Part shown: positions 1-6,855 of the stretch, piece by piece
Layout of the letters: every line of letters starts with the position of its first letter
Numbering within the stretch: the stretch's first letter is position 1
From: Candidatus Limimorpha equi
GTDB taxonomy: Bacteria; Bacteroidota; Bacteroidia; Bacteroidales; F082
Direction: 5' to 3'
DNA length: 14,554 nucleotides
NCBI GenBank assembly: GCA_018065885.1
Contig: JAGHSL010000434.1
Span: 1-14,554, forward strand
Notes under the pieces: model-generated
What the model saw: only the letters and a program-made list of their open reading frames with translations
Database searches by the model: none
Told to the model about the DNA's origin: nothing
Program-made: the position numbers and the translations under genes

Positions 1-936
1 AAAGACAGTAAAATATTTGTAGCGGGCCACCGCGGGATGGTAGGCTCCGCCATAGTTCGCGAATTGCAAAAGCAAGGCTACACGAACATCATAACACGAA
101 CACACAAGGAACTCGACCTTTGCCGCCAAGATGCTGTAGAACAATTTTTTGCAGAGGAAAAGCCAGAATATGTTTTTTTGGCTGCGGCGAAAGTCGGCGG
201 TATCGTAGCCAACCAAAACGCACTTGCCGATTTCATGTACGACAACATGATTCTCGAAATGAATGTCATCCATTCAGCATGGAAGAACGGCTGCAAGAAA
301 CTCGAATTTCTCGGCTCGTCGTGCATCTATCCGCGCATGGCGCCACAACCCATGAAGGAAAGCTGCCTGCTGACTTCCGAACTCGAAAAGACCAACGAGT
401 CCTACGCTTTGGCGAAAATCAGCGGTCTGAAATACTGCGAGTTCCTCAACCGACAGTATGGCACCGATTATATCTCCGTCATGCCGACCAACCTTTACGG
501 TCCCAACGACAACTACCACCCTGAGCATAGCCATGTGTTGCCGGCCCTTATCCGCCGTTTCCACGAGGCCAAGGTGAACGGCTTGAAAGAAGTGACCTGC
601 TGGGGCGACGGCAGTCCTTTGCGTGAGTTCCTTTATGTCGATGACTTGGCCAACCTTTGCGTTTTCCTGATGAATAACTACAGTGGCGATGAAACCGTGA
701 ATGCAGGAACAGGCAAAGAACTGACCATTAAGGCTTTGACAGAATTGGTCGCCAAAGTGATTGGCTACGAAGGTGAAATAAAATGGGACACCACCCGCCC
801 TAACGGAACTCCAAGGAAACTTTTGGACGTATCGAAAGCCGGAGCTTTAGGTTGGACCTACAAGACCGAACTGGAAGAAGGCATTCGTCTCGCATACGAC
901 GACTTCCTGCACAACCCGATGAGAGCTGAAAGATAA
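1..936 (+). CDS. fcl: GDP-L-fucose synthase (GDP-4-keto-6-deoxy-mannose epimerase/reductase), 5' partial
   Basis: Frame 1 is open from the first base. The product makes GDP-L-fucose from GDP-4-keto-6-deoxy-D-mannose with NADPH in the cytoplasm, supplying fucose for surface glycans. The visible N-terminus KDSKIFVAGHRGMVG holds the Rossmann nucleotide-binding loop. The short-chain dehydrogenase triad is present: Ser in GSSCIYP, and Tyr and Lys in NESYALAKISG. The extra catalytic Cys (GSSC) and His (SHVLP) of this family are also there. Counting from the window start, these residues sit one position before the numbers of the E. coli enzyme (C109, Y136, K140, H179), so probably only the start Met or a codon or two is missing. 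The first in-frame ATG inside the window (37) would cut the nucleotide-binding loop and is not the true start. The usual partner gmd is not visible and may lie upstream. Identification rests on motif recall and is secure. Confidence 0.96.
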   Translation, partial: KDSKIFVAGHRGMVGSAIVRELQKQGYTNIITRTHKELDLCRQDAVEQFFAEEKPEYVFLAAAKVGGIVANQNALADFMYDNMILEMNVIHSAWKNGCKKLEFLGSSCIYPRMAPQPMKESCLLTSELEKTNESYALAKISGLKYCEFLNRQYGTDYISVMPTNLYGPNDNYHPEHSHVLPALIRRFHEAKVNGLKEVTCWGDGSPLREFLYVDDLANLCVFLMNNYSGDETVNAGTGKELTIKALTELVAKVIGYEGEIKWDTTRPNGTPRKLLDVSKAGALGWTYKTELEEGIRLAYDDFLHNPMRAER

Positions 937-964
937 GTAGATGCGCAATATTACATCGGATGCA

Positions 965-993
965 AGGTGATGGGTAATGGTGCCAGGTGATGG
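965..993 (+). repeat. Short direct repeat AGGTGATGG in the fcl-permease gap
   Basis: The 9-mer AGGTGATGG occurs at 965-973 and 985-993, 20 bp apart, with the related GGTAATGG between them. It lies just after the fcl stop codon. No function is evident; it may be a low-complexity remnant. Confidence 0.4.
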
Positions 994-1080
994 AGTAAAT
1001 TGTTGAAAGGTTTAATCGTTTATTTGTTGAGGGCAATAACTGATAGCCGAAAGATCTTAACCCATAACCATTATGTAGTA

Positions 1081-1088
1081 TAATTTTG
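1081..1088 (+). promoter_or_regulatory. Bacteroidetes -7 promoter element before the ABC permease
   Basis: TAATTTTG matches the TAnnTTTG -7 element used by the primary sigma factor of Bacteroidetes. It lies 30 bp before the permease ATG, so transcription would begin near 1095 and leave a leader of about 25 nt. I see no clear -33 TTTG element at the expected distance. Confidence 0.6.
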
Positions 1089-1118
1089 ACAACATAATTA
1101 AATTAGAAAAATACACTG

Positions 1119-2264
1119 ATGATGAAAAAGGACAAAACGCAATTGCAGTCACCGAAAGCACTTGCATGGCAGCGATTCCGCAAGAACAAATTGGGAATGG
1201 CGGCCACCTTTTTCATCATTATCTTTGCCTTGTCAGCAATCTTCGCTTACTGCTTCATTCCCGACCCCACGCCCAATGCCAACCGCCAGTTGCTGGAACT
1301 CAGCACACAGAAACCTGGCTTTGAGATCGACATGCTGTTGGTTCCAAAAGAGATACCTAATCCGAAGCAGTCGTTTTTCAAGACCTTGCTGCAAGGCAAA
1401 CCCGACGATTATATCTTCATCCCATACGACAGCCTGAGAATCAGCGCAACGCAGACGGAGGTATACCTTTTCAACCCTGAGAAAAGTGGCACTATCAGAA
1501 CTGAAACCTATAGCAATCAAGAGATTACGAAGAAAAACTTCAATTCTCAAGCCGATGCTGAGAACTACATTTTGCGCAACTGCACGAAACACCAGAAATT
1601 CCTGTTGGGCACTGACCAGTTTGGCCGCGATTTCCTCAGCCGCCTTGTTTTGGGCAGCCGCATCAGCTTGACCGTCGGTTTCATTGCCGTGTTCCTGAGT
1701 CTGATCATCGGCATCACGGTCGGCAGTTTAGGCGGATTTTTCCGTGGCAAAGTCGACGATGTGGTGGTGTGGTTCATCAATGTGGTGTGGTCCATCCCTA
1801 CCCTGCTTTTGGTCATCGCCATCACATTTGCCCTGGGCAAAGGCATTGCGCAAGTCTTCATTGCCGTGGGCTTGACCATGTGGGTCGAAGTGGCGCGTAT
1901 CGTGCGCGGACAGATTCTCTCCATACGCGAGACCACTTTCGTTGAAGCTGGGAAAGCCTTGGGATTCAAGAATATCCGCGTCATTTTCAAACACATTTTG
2001 CCCAACATCATCAACCCGATTATCGTAGTTTCGGCGGCCAATTTCGCCTCGGCAATTCTTTTGGAAGCTGGCTTGAGTTTCTTAGGCATTGGCGTTCAGC
2101 CCCCTATGCCATCATGGGGCAGCATGATTAAGGAAAACTACGCCTTCATTATCCTCGACGCAGCCTATCTTGCCATACTTCCCGGCATTGCCATCATGCT
2201 TTTAGTTTTGGCTTTCATGCTCGTTGGAAATGCTCTCCGTGATGCCCTTGACGTAAAAAACTAA
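1119..2264 (+). CDS. ABC transporter permease, OppC/DppC type, with enlarged periplasmic loop
   Basis: This is an inner-membrane permease subunit of the peptide/nickel (Opp/Dpp) importer class, 381 aa. A cytoplasmic N-terminus (QRFRKNKLG) leads into the first membrane helix at about 28-47. The family signature LLGTDQFGRDFLSRLVLGSR lies at about 162-181. More hydrophobic helices follow at about 183-207, 215-240, 244-256, 298-316 and 347-370. The EAA loop that contacts the ATPase is EAGKALGFKNIRVIFKHILP at about 276-295. Typical OppC/DppC proteins are about 300 aa; the surplus here is a hydrophilic stretch of roughly 100 residues (about 50-160) between helix 1 and the signature. The start ATG at 1119 is followed at once by a second ATG at 1122; either could serve. 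No substrate-binding protein, second permease or ATPase gene is beside it, so partners must be encoded elsewhere. Substrate is not predictable from sequence. Confidence 0.93.
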   Translation: MMKKDKTQLQSPKALAWQRFRKNKLGMAATFFIIIFALSAIFAYCFIPDPTPNANRQLLELSTQKPGFEIDMLLVPKEIPNPKQSFFKTLLQGKPDDYIFIPYDSLRISATQTEVYLFNPEKSGTIRTETYSNQEITKKNFNSQADAENYILRNCTKHQKFLLGTDQFGRDFLSRLVLGSRISLTVGFIAVFLSLIIGITVGSLGGFFRGKVDDVVVWFINVVWSIPTLLLVIAITFALGKGIAQVFIAVGLTMWVEVARIVRGQILSIRETTFVEAGKALGFKNIRVIFKHILPNIINPIIVVSAANFASAILLEAGLSFLGIGVQPPMPSWGSMIKENYAFIILDAAYLAILPGIAIMLLVLAFMLVGNALRDALDVKN

Positions 2265-2290
2265 GGCAAAAACACCTTATTTAATATAAT
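2262..2290 (+). terminator. Possible weak terminator after the permease
   Basis: TAAGG (2262-2266, including the stop codon) can pair with CCTTA (2275-2279), followed by an AT-rich stretch. A five-pair, AT-rich stem is weak; I offer it only because a new promoter begins immediately downstream. Confidence 0.25.
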
Positions 2291-2295
2291 TATTG

Positions 2296-2303
2296 TATCT
2301 TTG
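2296..2303 (+). promoter_or_regulatory. Bacteroidetes -7 promoter element before tRNA-Leu
   Basis: TATCTTTG is a full match to TAnnTTTG, 23 bp before the first base of the mature tRNA. This leaves a precursor leader of roughly 15 nt for RNase P to remove. It is probably also the promoter of the tig-clpP-clpX genes, since I see no separate promoter between the tRNA and tig. Confidence 0.7.
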
Positions 2304-2326
2304 CACCCTCAAAAATCAGGCTATAC

Positions 2327-2408
2327 GCGGGTGTGGCGGAATTGGTAGACGCGCTAGACTTAGGATCTAGTTTCGAAAGAAGTAAGGGTTCGAGTCCCTT
2401 CATCCGCA
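2327..2408 (+). tRNA. tRNA-Leu, anticodon UAG
   Basis: The acceptor stem pairs GCGGGTG (2327-2333) with CATCCGC (2401-2407), with one G-T wobble and discriminator A at 2408. The anticodon stem is CTAGA/TCTAG around the loop CTTAGGA, giving anticodon TAG, which reads CUA and other CUN leucine codons. The long variable arm contains TTC-GAAA-GAA, as expected of a class II tRNA, and the T arm is AAGGG-TTCGAGT-CCCTT. The length of 82 nt fits leucine. The 3' CCA is not encoded (the next bases are CAA) and must be added after processing. It ends 29 bp before the trigger factor start. Confidence 0.97.
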
Positions 2409-2437
2409 CAAAACAAAGAAAATCAATAAGATAAAAA

Positions 2438-3790
2438 ATGAATATCGCACAGACAGCAAAAGGAGAAAACCTTATCTCCATTAAGATTAGCGTTACTAAG
2501 GAAGATTACGCAAAAAGATTAGACGAAATATTAAGAGGTCTGAGACAGAAGGCCAACATGCCAGGTTTCCGTCCAGGCATGGTCCCGATGGGCATGATAA
2601 AGAAGATGTATGGCACGCAAGCCAAGATGGAAGCCCTGAATGACATCGTTTCAGAAAACCTCAACAAGCATATCACTGACAACAACCTCAACCTGCTCGG
2701 TTATCCGCTCAACGACCCTGACCAGCAGCCAGCTGACCTTGACAAACAGGACGACATGGATTTCTGCTTCGAAGCAGCCATCAGACCTGAAGTCAATGTT
2801 GACCTTGCCAGCATGGAAATCGAAGCCGCCAAGGTGCTCGCTTCCAACGAAGAAGTCGACAAGACCATCGACAATATCATCGAAAAAAATCCTAATATCG
2901 TTCATGCAGAAACCGTTGGCGAAAACGACAAACTGGAACTAAAAGTTTGCGAAGCCGAAGACGGCAAAGAAGTTGAAGACGGCTTCAAGAAGACCATCTT
3001 CTTCCACATGGACCAGATTAAGGACCAGGAATCGAAGGATATGCTCATCGGCAAGGAAGTCGGTGCTGAATTCATCTACAATTTCGCCAAGGCCCTCGGT
3101 TCTGACGAAGCAGCCGCTAAGGTTTTGGGCGAAGACGCTCCAGCCGACAGCGATTTCAACATCATCATCGATGATGCCACCCGCGAAGAAAAGCCGGAAC
3201 TCAATGCTGATTTCTTCGAAAAGGTGTTCCCAGGCAGAGACATCAAGGAACTCGACGCTTTCAAGGCTGCCGTGAAGGAAGAAATGGAAAAGCAGTATGT
3301 CAACGAAACCGACCAGATTCTCTTTAACCAGATGATTGAAAAGCTCGTCAGCGAAGTGAAGTTCGACCTGCCAGATGCATTCCTGAAGCGTTGGATTGTC
3401 GAAAACGGCCAGAACAACATCACTGCCGAAGACGTTGAAGCCAACTACGAAAGCAACTATGCAAAAGGCTTGCGTTGGCAGATCATCGAAGACGCCATCG
3501 TGAAGGACAACATGGACTTGGTCGTGAAGGATGAAGAACTCCGCGCTTTTGTCCTGAAGCAAATCTTCCCTGGCATCGACTATGCTACCTTCGACGACGA
3601 AATGAAAGGTCGCCTCGACAGCATCGTCAACAACATGATGAAGGAAGAGGAACAGATTAACAACGCCAAGAACCAGCTCGCCGACATCAAGATGACGCAG
3701 TTCCTGAAGAACAAGATGAAAGTCACCTACAAAGAGACCACTTACGAAGACTACATCGAAAGCCTCAAGAAGGCCAACGAAGCAAAATAA
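2438..3790 (+). CDS. tig: Trigger factor, ribosome-associated chaperone
   Basis: Trigger factor binds the ribosome at the exit tunnel and shields nascent chains. At 450 aa it has the normal family length. The ribosome-docking signature GFRxGxxP is present as GFRPGMVP at residues 43-50, the same positions as in E. coli. The N-terminal domain covers about 1-115. The middle (about 150-250) sits where other trigger factors carry an FKBP-type prolyl isomerase, but I cannot pick out clear FKBP active-site residues, so isomerase activity is uncertain. The C-terminal part (about 260-450) is Lys/Glu-rich and helical, as expected of the chaperone arms. The gene starts 29 bp after tRNA-Leu and is followed after 25 bp by clpP; tig-clpP-clpX is a widely conserved order that links folding of new chains to proteolysis. 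No strong Shine-Dalgarno sequence precedes it. Confidence 0.96.
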   Translation: MNIAQTAKGENLISIKISVTKEDYAKRLDEILRGLRQKANMPGFRPGMVPMGMIKKMYGTQAKMEALNDIVSENLNKHITDNNLNLLGYPLNDPDQQPADLDKQDDMDFCFEAAIRPEVNVDLASMEIEAAKVLASNEEVDKTIDNIIEKNPNIVHAETVGENDKLELKVCEAEDGKEVEDGFKKTIFFHMDQIKDQESKDMLIGKEVGAEFIYNFAKALGSDEAAAKVLGEDAPADSDFNIIIDDATREEKPELNADFFEKVFPGRDIKELDAFKAAVKEEMEKQYVNETDQILFNQMIEKLVSEVKFDLPDAFLKRWIVENGQNNITAEDVEANYESNYAKGLRWQIIEDAIVKDNMDLVVKDEELRAFVLKQIFPGIDYATFDDEMKGRLDSIVNNMMKEEEQINNAKNQLADIKMTQFLKNKMKVTYKETTYEDYIESLKKANEAK

Positions 3791-3815
3791 TACTAACTAA
3801 AAAACAGAACCATTT

Positions 3816-4487
3816 ATGAACAACGAATTTCAAAAGTATGCTACCAAGCACTTGGGCATCAACCCATTGGGATTGGAACAGTACATTTCAAGAATCAACA
3901 ACAACGGTTACATCTCGCCAACCGTTATTGAAGAACGTCAGTTGAACGTGGCCCAGATGGACGTGTTCTCACGTCTGATGATGGATCGCATCATCTTCCT
4001 TGGCACCGCCATCGACGATTATGTGGCCAACATCATCCAAGCCCAGTTGCTCTTCCTCGAATCGACCGACCCGAAGCGCGACATTCAGATTTACCTGAAC
4101 TCACCTGGCGGCAGCGTTTACGCAGGTTTGGGTATCTACGACACCATGCAGTTCATTCAGCCTGATGTCGCCACCATCTGCACTGGCATGGCCGCATCGA
4201 TGGCAGCTGTTCTGCTTTGCGCAGGCGCTCCTAAAAAGCGTTCCGCATTGGTTCACTCACGCGTCATGATCCACCAGCCAATGGGCGGTGTGGAAGGTCA
4301 GGCCACCGAGATTGAAATCACAGCTCGCGAAATTCAGAAACTCAAGAAGGAACTTTACGAAATCATTTCCAACCACTCAGGCCAGCCTTACGACAAGGTT
4401 TGGGCTGACTCCGACCGCGACCACTGGATGACCGCCGCCGAAGCCAAGGAATATGGTATGATTGACGAAGTCCTCATAAAGAAATAA
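3816..4487 (+). CDS. clpP: ATP-dependent Clp protease proteolytic subunit
   Basis: ClpP is the serine peptidase that forms the double-heptamer degradation chamber working with ClpX. The catalytic triad is intact: Ser128 in GMAAS, His153 in VMIHQPMGG, and Asp202 in DSDRDHW. The spacings (25 and 49 residues) equal those of E. coli S97, H122 and D171. The oxyanion-loop region LNSPGGSV is present at about 94-101. At 223 aa it carries about 31 residues more before the catalytic core than mature E. coli ClpP; the extra N-terminus may be a propeptide, which is inference. The gene is co-directional with tig and ends two bases before clpX starts, so the protease and its unfoldase are probably translationally coupled. 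Confidence 0.97.
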   Translation: MNNEFQKYATKHLGINPLGLEQYISRINNNGYISPTVIEERQLNVAQMDVFSRLMMDRIIFLGTAIDDYVANIIQAQLLFLESTDPKRDIQIYLNSPGGSVYAGLGIYDTMQFIQPDVATICTGMAASMAAVLLCAGAPKKRSALVHSRVMIHQPMGGVEGQATEIEITAREIQKLKKELYEIISNHSGQPYDKVWADSDRDHWMTAAEAKEYGMIDEVLIKK

Positions 4488-4489
4488 GC

Positions 4490-5725
4490 ATGGCGACTAA
4501 GAAAGTAGGCGTATGCTCATTCTGCGGCAAAAAAGCCAGCGAGGTGAAGCTCCTCATTGAAGGAGTCGATGGCAAGATTTGCGAAAAATGCGCAGAACAG
4601 GCTTATCTCATTGCAAAGGAGCACTGTGGAAATTCAGGCAAGGGCAATCCTTTGTCTGGATTTTCATTAAAGAAGCCTCAGGAAATCAAGAAATTCCTTG
4701 ACCAATATGTCATCGGGCAAGATGATGCCAAGCGCACCTTGGCCGTTGCCGTTTACAACCACTACAAGCGCATCAGTCAGAAAGTCGACAACGACGAAGT
4801 CGAGATTGAGAAATCGAACATGATTCTCGTCGGTGAGACCGGCACTGGCAAGACCCTTTTGGCCCGTACCATCGCCAAGATGCTCAACGTGCCTTTCGCC
4901 ATTGCCGATGCAACCGTGCTTACCGAAGCCGGCTATGTGGGCGAAGATGTGGAAAACATTCTCGTCAAGCTGCTGCAAGCCGCCGATTACGATGTGGCTG
5001 CTGCCGAACGCGGCATCGTTTTCATTGACGAAATCGACAAGATTGCACGCAAGAGCGACAACCCGAGCATCACGCGCGACGTGTCGGGCGAAGGCGTTCA
5101 GCAGGCCTTGCTGAAACTTTTGGAAGGCACCGTTTCGAACGTCCCGCCACAAGGCGGCAGAAAGCACCCTGAACAGAAGATGATTCCTGTCAACACGAAA
5201 GACATTCTTTTCATTGCAGGTGGCGCTTTCGACGGCATCGAGCGCATCATTGCCTCGAGAAAACGCTCCAACGTGATTGGCTACAGCAGCGACTCGTCCG
5301 AAGTCCTCGACAAGAGCAACATGCTGCAATACCTTGCCCCTGCCGACCTCAAGAAATTCGGCCTCATTCCAGAAATCGTGGGCCGTCTGCCAATCATCAC
5401 ACACCTCAATCCGCTTGACGAAGCCGCCTTGAAGCGCATCCTGACCGAGCCAAAGAACGCCATCGTGAAACAGTTCCAGAAACTCTTCAAGATGGACGGC
5501 ATCAACCTCATCATTCAAGATGAAGCCCTCGATTTTGTTGTGGAGAAAGCTGTGGAATTCAAGGTCGGTGCCCGTGGATTGCGTTCCATCATGGAAGCCA
5601 TTCTGAGCGATGCCATGTTTGAAATGCCATCCGACATTGGCAAAAAGGAATTGGTCGTCACCCGCGCATACGCCGAGCAGAAACTCAACAAATCAGGCAT
5701 TGCAAAGCTTCATGCCGGCGACTAA
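4490..5725 (+). CDS. clpX: ATP-dependent Clp protease ATP-binding subunit ClpX
   Basis: ClpX is the AAA+ hexameric unfoldase that recognises substrates and threads them into ClpP. The N-terminal zinc-binding domain has Cys9, Cys12, Cys31 and Cys34. Walker A is GETGTGKT (115-122), where many ClpX have GPTGSGKT. Walker B is IVFIDEID (about 176-183). The pore-1 loop is GYVGED (148-153) and the RKH loop is GGRKHPE (about 222-228). The sensor-2 region is VGARGLRS. The ClpP-docking loop, IGF in most ClpX, reads IGY (about 263-265). Full length at 411 aa. ATG lies two bases after the clpP stop. A strong terminator begins 32 bp after the stop codon and closes the operon. Confidence 0.97.
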   Translation: MATKKVGVCSFCGKKASEVKLLIEGVDGKICEKCAEQAYLIAKEHCGNSGKGNPLSGFSLKKPQEIKKFLDQYVIGQDDAKRTLAVAVYNHYKRISQKVDNDEVEIEKSNMILVGETGTGKTLLARTIAKMLNVPFAIADATVLTEAGYVGEDVENILVKLLQAADYDVAAAERGIVFIDEIDKIARKSDNPSITRDVSGEGVQQALLKLLEGTVSNVPPQGGRKHPEQKMIPVNTKDILFIAGGAFDGIERIIASRKRSNVIGYSSDSSEVLDKSNMLQYLAPADLKKFGLIPEIVGRLPIITHLNPLDEAALKRILTEPKNAIVKQFQKLFKMDGINLIIQDEALDFVVEKAVEFKVGARGLRSIMEAILSDAMFEMPSDIGKKELVVTRAYAEQKLNKSGIAKLHAGD

Positions 5726-5756
5726 ACACTGAAAGACACAGATTCTAATTGAACAC

Positions 5757-5806
5757 GATTGACACGGATTTATCGGATACTCGATTTTCCGTGTCAATCT
5801 TTTTTT
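5757..5806 (+). terminator. Rho-independent terminator of the tig-clpP-clpX operon
   Basis: GATTGACACGG (5757-5767) pairs perfectly with CCGTGTCAATC (5789-5799), followed by a run of seven T. Inside the loop ATCG (5772-5775) can pair with CGAT (5782-5785), extending the hairpin. The left arm lies in a run of ACACGATT/ACACGGATT-like words starting near 5736, so the terminator may derive from a short degenerate repeat. Confidence 0.88.
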
Positions 5807-5838
5807 CCTTGGCCATGCCAATGACAATCCGTGTTTTT

Positions 5839-5854
5839 TGGCACAATACTTGCA
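5839..5854 (+). promoter_or_regulatory. Sigma-54 (RpoN) -24/-12 promoter
   Basis: TGGCACAATACTTGCA matches the sigma-54 consensus TGGCACG-N4-TTGCA at every position except A for G at the seventh. The invariant GG (5840-5841) and GC (5852-5853) have the exact spacing that family requires. Transcription would begin near 5865, about 15 nt before the DUF4294 gene ATG at 5880. No TAnnTTTG element is seen in this gap. Such promoters need an enhancer-binding ATPase activator; no clear activator site is visible in the short upstream space, which is shared with the clpX terminator. Confidence 0.72.
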
Positions 5855-5879
5855 ATAAGGAAATACGTTTCAAAATAAA

Positions 5880-6578
5880 ATGGAGATGAAAAAGTTCGCT
5901 TTCATATTATTCCTTGCGCTGTTCAGCATGAGTGCTTTTGCACAAATGGCAAGCAACAAACCGGTCAATATCAAAGTCAAGAGAATTGCAATTAAGCCTG
6001 TGGAAAACACGCCGGCAAAATCAAGCGTCGTTGACTTTTCAAGTGACCAAAGCAAAGTGAATGTGGTTTATGGCCGAATCGAGGAAAACGGCGACACTAC
6101 ATTAATTGTCAAGTTGCCCGAAGTCGACATCAACTTGATGAATCATTATTACGAAATCACAGAGACTGCATCTGGCCGCCGCTTGGTGAGAAACGTCAGG
6201 AAAGCCTACCCTTATGCCAAGCTCGCAAAAGAAAAACTTTTAGGCTACGACACCTTACTTTTGGCTGCCCGCAACGACCGTGAACGCCGGCAACTGATGA
6301 AACAAGCCGAAAAGGAAATCACTGACCAATACACCGATGAACTCAAGGACCTCACCATATCGCAAGGAGCCATTCTCATCCGCCTGATTGACCGCGAAAC
6401 CGGCGACACATCTTACAAGGTTGTGCAAGAGCTGAGAGGTAAAGTCAGGGCTTTGTTCTACCAGGGTTTTGCCAGGCTTTGGGGCTACAATCTGAAAACG
6501 GAATACGACCCGAAACACAACGAGGAAGACGACAAAATCGAAACCATTGTGACACTGCTTGAGCGAGGAGTGATATAA
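5880..6578 (+). CDS. Secreted DUF4294-family protein
   Basis: 232 aa. Residues 1-21 form a signal peptide: Lys-Lys, the hydrophobic run FAFILFLALF, then SAFA before Gln22, a classical signal peptidase I site. The mature protein is periplasmic or secreted. The central and C-terminal parts (RRLVRNVRKAYPYAKLAKEK through RALFYQGFARLWGYNLKTEY) match my recollection of DUF4294, a Bacteroidetes family of unknown function; I did not confirm this by search. The region is rich in Lys, Arg and Glu and probably mostly helical. An alternative start two codons on (5886, MKKFAF) looks equally good as a signal peptide. The gene stands alone, with a terminator before it and a sigma-54 promoter 26 bp upstream of its ATG, so it may be an inducible monocistronic gene. 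No enzymatic motif is visible. Confidence 0.85.
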   Translation: MEMKKFAFILFLALFSMSAFAQMASNKPVNIKVKRIAIKPVENTPAKSSVVDFSSDQSKVNVVYGRIEENGDTTLIVKLPEVDINLMNHYYEITETASGRRLVRNVRKAYPYAKLAKEKLLGYDTLLLAARNDRERRQLMKQAEKEITDQYTDELKDLTISQGAILIRLIDRETGDTSYKVVQELRGKVRALFYQGFARLWGYNLKTEYDPKHNEEDDKIETIVTLLERGVI

Positions 6579-6610
6579 GGATTAGAATTTCAGCAAATAA
6601 AGAAATAGGG

Positions 6611-6634
6611 AAACGATAGTATTCGTTTTACCAT
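6611..6634 (+). terminator. Possible weak terminator after the DUF4294 gene
   Basis: AAACGA (6611-6616) pairs with TCGTTT (6623-6628) around a six-base loop. Two T-rich patches follow, but there is no uninterrupted long T run right after the stem. It is plausible but weak. Confidence 0.35.
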
Positions 6635-6711
6635 TTTTCAGTTACAATGTTGCGACCTCATTTCCACAGGAAAAATCACCATGTATTTGCACCGCAAAAT
6701 CACATAAAAGC

Positions 6712-6855
6712 ATGATACTGACAACGACACAAAACATTGAAGGTCGCGTAATTGCCGAATACAAAGGCATTGTTTTTGGCGAAGTCATTACGGGAGTGAA
6801 TTTACTGAATGATTTTTGTGCAGGCATCAATAGTCAGACTGATTATATTTGGTAA
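6712..6855 (+). pseudogene. Truncated YbjQ-family (UPF0145, DUF74) gene, N-terminal third only
   Basis: An ATG reading frame of 47 codons gives MILTTTQNIEGRVIAEYKG, continuing IVFGEVITGVNLLNDFCAGI before SQTDYIW and a stop. This matches the start of the YbjQ family; E. coli YbjQ begins with [20 protein letters not shown] and goes on to a DFFAGIRD segment. Family members are about 105 aa and form a pentameric beta/alpha fold. Here the frame leaves the family right after the AGI segment and stops. I find no trace of the remaining two thirds (the KELRKAREIAFEEL and GADAVVGIDIDYE part) in any frame of the next several hundred bases. It is most likely a gene cut by deletion or insertion; a functional 47-aa peptide is less likely. 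Function of the intact family is unknown. Confidence 0.75.

Noticed and set aside
2939..3562. Minus-strand open frame of 207 codons
   Set aside because: Antisense shadow of trigger factor; its Phe/Val-rich composition follows from Glu/Lys/Asp-rich codons on the other strand.
4667..5518. Minus-strand open frame of 283 codons
   Set aside because: It lies wholly inside clpX, which has every catalytic motif; the frame is a codon-bias shadow with no recognisable domain.
6680..6694. TGTATTTG as a promoter for the ybjQ fragment
   Set aside because: The second base of the TAnnTTTG element is G, so the match is incomplete; not strong enough to annotate.
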